Below, one piece after another: positions 4,695 through 5,248 of a stretch of 5,248 nt of DNA. The translations under genes were made by a program, and so were the position numbers. Within the stretch, counting starts at the first letter, position 1. Each line of letters opens with the position of its first letter. The DNA is from Anaerolineales bacterium (GTDB taxonomy: Bacteria > Chloroflexota > Anaerolineae > Anaerolineales > VGOW01): positions 1-5,248 of the forward strand of contig CAKKQG010000138.1 in NCBI GenBank assembly GCA_919901875.1, written 5' to 3'. The notes under the pieces are model-generated. The model did not search any database. It was not told the origin of the DNA and worked only from the letters and a program-made list of their open reading frames with translations.

Positions 4695-5248
4695 ATGTTA
4701 ATAGATGTCCACGTCCACGTCTCTCGCCGCGAACACGAACGCCCGTGGGTGTTGGAGTTCATCGAGAGTCAATCGGATGGAAATGTTTGGGCGAAGATTG
4801 ATCGAGTTCTAACGCCGACGACCTTCCGACCTTTTTTGCAAGAGAACGGGATTGACTGGGCGGTGGCACTGGCGGAAGATTCACCTGCCACCGTGGGTGT
4901 GACTCCGCACGAGTATGTCGCCGACTTGTGCGCGAAGGCGAATGCCCAACCCGATCCGGCAACGGGTGCGCGCGGAAAAATAATTCCGTTTGCCAGTCTC
5001 AACCCGTTTACGGTGAACGATCTGGCGCTTGAACTTGAAAAACTTGTCAAAGAATTTGGCTTTCGCGGATTCAAAGCCTATCCCGTTTATCAACATCATT
5101 ACATGAACGATATACGGATGTATCCGCTATACGCGAAGGCGCAAGAGTTGGGTGTGCCGATGTTGGTGCATACGGGGTCGTCGGTTTTCAAAGGGGCGCG
5201 CATCAAGTACGGCGATCCGCTTCACTTGGACGACGTGGCGATTGATTT
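4695..5248 (+). CDS. Amidohydrolase-2 family metal-dependent hydrolase or decarboxylase, N-terminal part
   Basis: The frame is open from ATG 4695 to the window edge (184 residues plus two bases); the C-terminal part is missing. The start MLIDVHVH gives the HxH metal motif (His6, His8) of TIM-barrel amidohydrolases. Further landmarks are KIIPFASLNPF (95-105), GFRGFKAYPVYQHHY (122-136) with Lys127, and GVPMLVHTGSS (153-163) with the later metal-ligand His159. After these comes a PLHLDDVAID segment, typical of family members just before the next His strand. Members include aromatic acid decarboxylases (gamma-resorcylate, 5-carboxyvanillate) and C-C or ring hydrolases, so a role on an aromatic or alicyclic intermediate is plausible but not shown. 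No Shine-Dalgarno precedes the ATG; the bases before it are TTTCCTTT, which form the hairpin's right arm. The HxH so close to the N-terminus leaves no room for a later start. Confidence 0.75.
   Translation, partial: MLIDVHVHVSRREHERPWVLEFIESQSDGNVWAKIDRVLTPTTFRPFLQENGIDWAVALAEDSPATVGVTPHEYVADLCAKANAQPDPATGARGKIIPFASLNPFTVNDLALELEKLVKEFGFRGFKAYPVYQHHYMNDIRMYPLYAKAQELGVPMLVHTGSSVFKGARIKYGDPLHLDDVAID

Noticed and set aside
4769..5074. Reverse-strand open frames opposite the amidohydrolase
   Set aside because: The + strand frame carries HxH, GFKAYP and LVHTG motifs in order. The opposite frames are low-complexity Ser/Arg-rich with no motif.

Overview
The window carries part of an anaerobic aromatic-ring (benzoyl-CoA) degradation cluster. 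Everything metabolic lies on the + strand. In order it holds the C-terminal end of a BcrB/BadE/BzdO-like benzoyl-CoA reductase (BCR) subunit, two BadF/BadG/BcrA/BcrD-family ATPase subunits of almost equal size whose genes overlap by ATGA, a cyclohexa-1,5-dienecarbonyl-CoA hydratase (Dch), a Had-type zinc- and NAD-dependent alcohol dehydrogenase, and the first 184 residues of an amidohydrolase-2 family protein that runs off the right edge. The proposed route is ATP-driven reduction of benzoyl-CoA to the 1,5-diene, hydration by Dch to 6-hydroxycyclohex-1-ene-1-carbonyl-CoA, and oxidation by Had. The ring-opening hydrolase (Oah), the ferredoxin and the other BCR core subunit are not visible and may lie outside the window.

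Between dch and had, on the opposite strand and with visibly lower GC, sits a compact two-gene pair. The upstream gene encodes a 109-aa protein resembling BECR/PBECR-fold nucleases. Four bases after it comes a 128-aa protein with an N-terminal DUF2283 domain. The arrangement looks like a toxin-antitoxin-type module lodged in a catabolic operon. It is bracketed by an exact 8-bp inverted repeat (2811-2818 and 3568-3575), which hints at insertion or inversion as a unit.

The non-coding DNA is short but structured. There is a near-perfect 21-bp dyad before the first ATPase gene (249-269), a perfect 14-bp hairpin between the second ATPase gene and dch (1976-2007), and a run of 9-nt purine-rich repeats after had. 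These repeats pair with a pyrimidine-rich right arm that ends exactly at the amidohydrolase start codon (4620-4694).

The organism is inferred to be a strict or facultative anaerobe of moderate GC content. The twin short ATPases resemble the Azoarcus (Bzd) subunit architecture more than Thauera, where BcrA is much longer. The intergenic repeats and general style suggest a Chloroflexota (Anaerolineae-like) genome, but that assignment is a guess. No tRNA, rRNA, CRISPR array or recognisable transposase is present.
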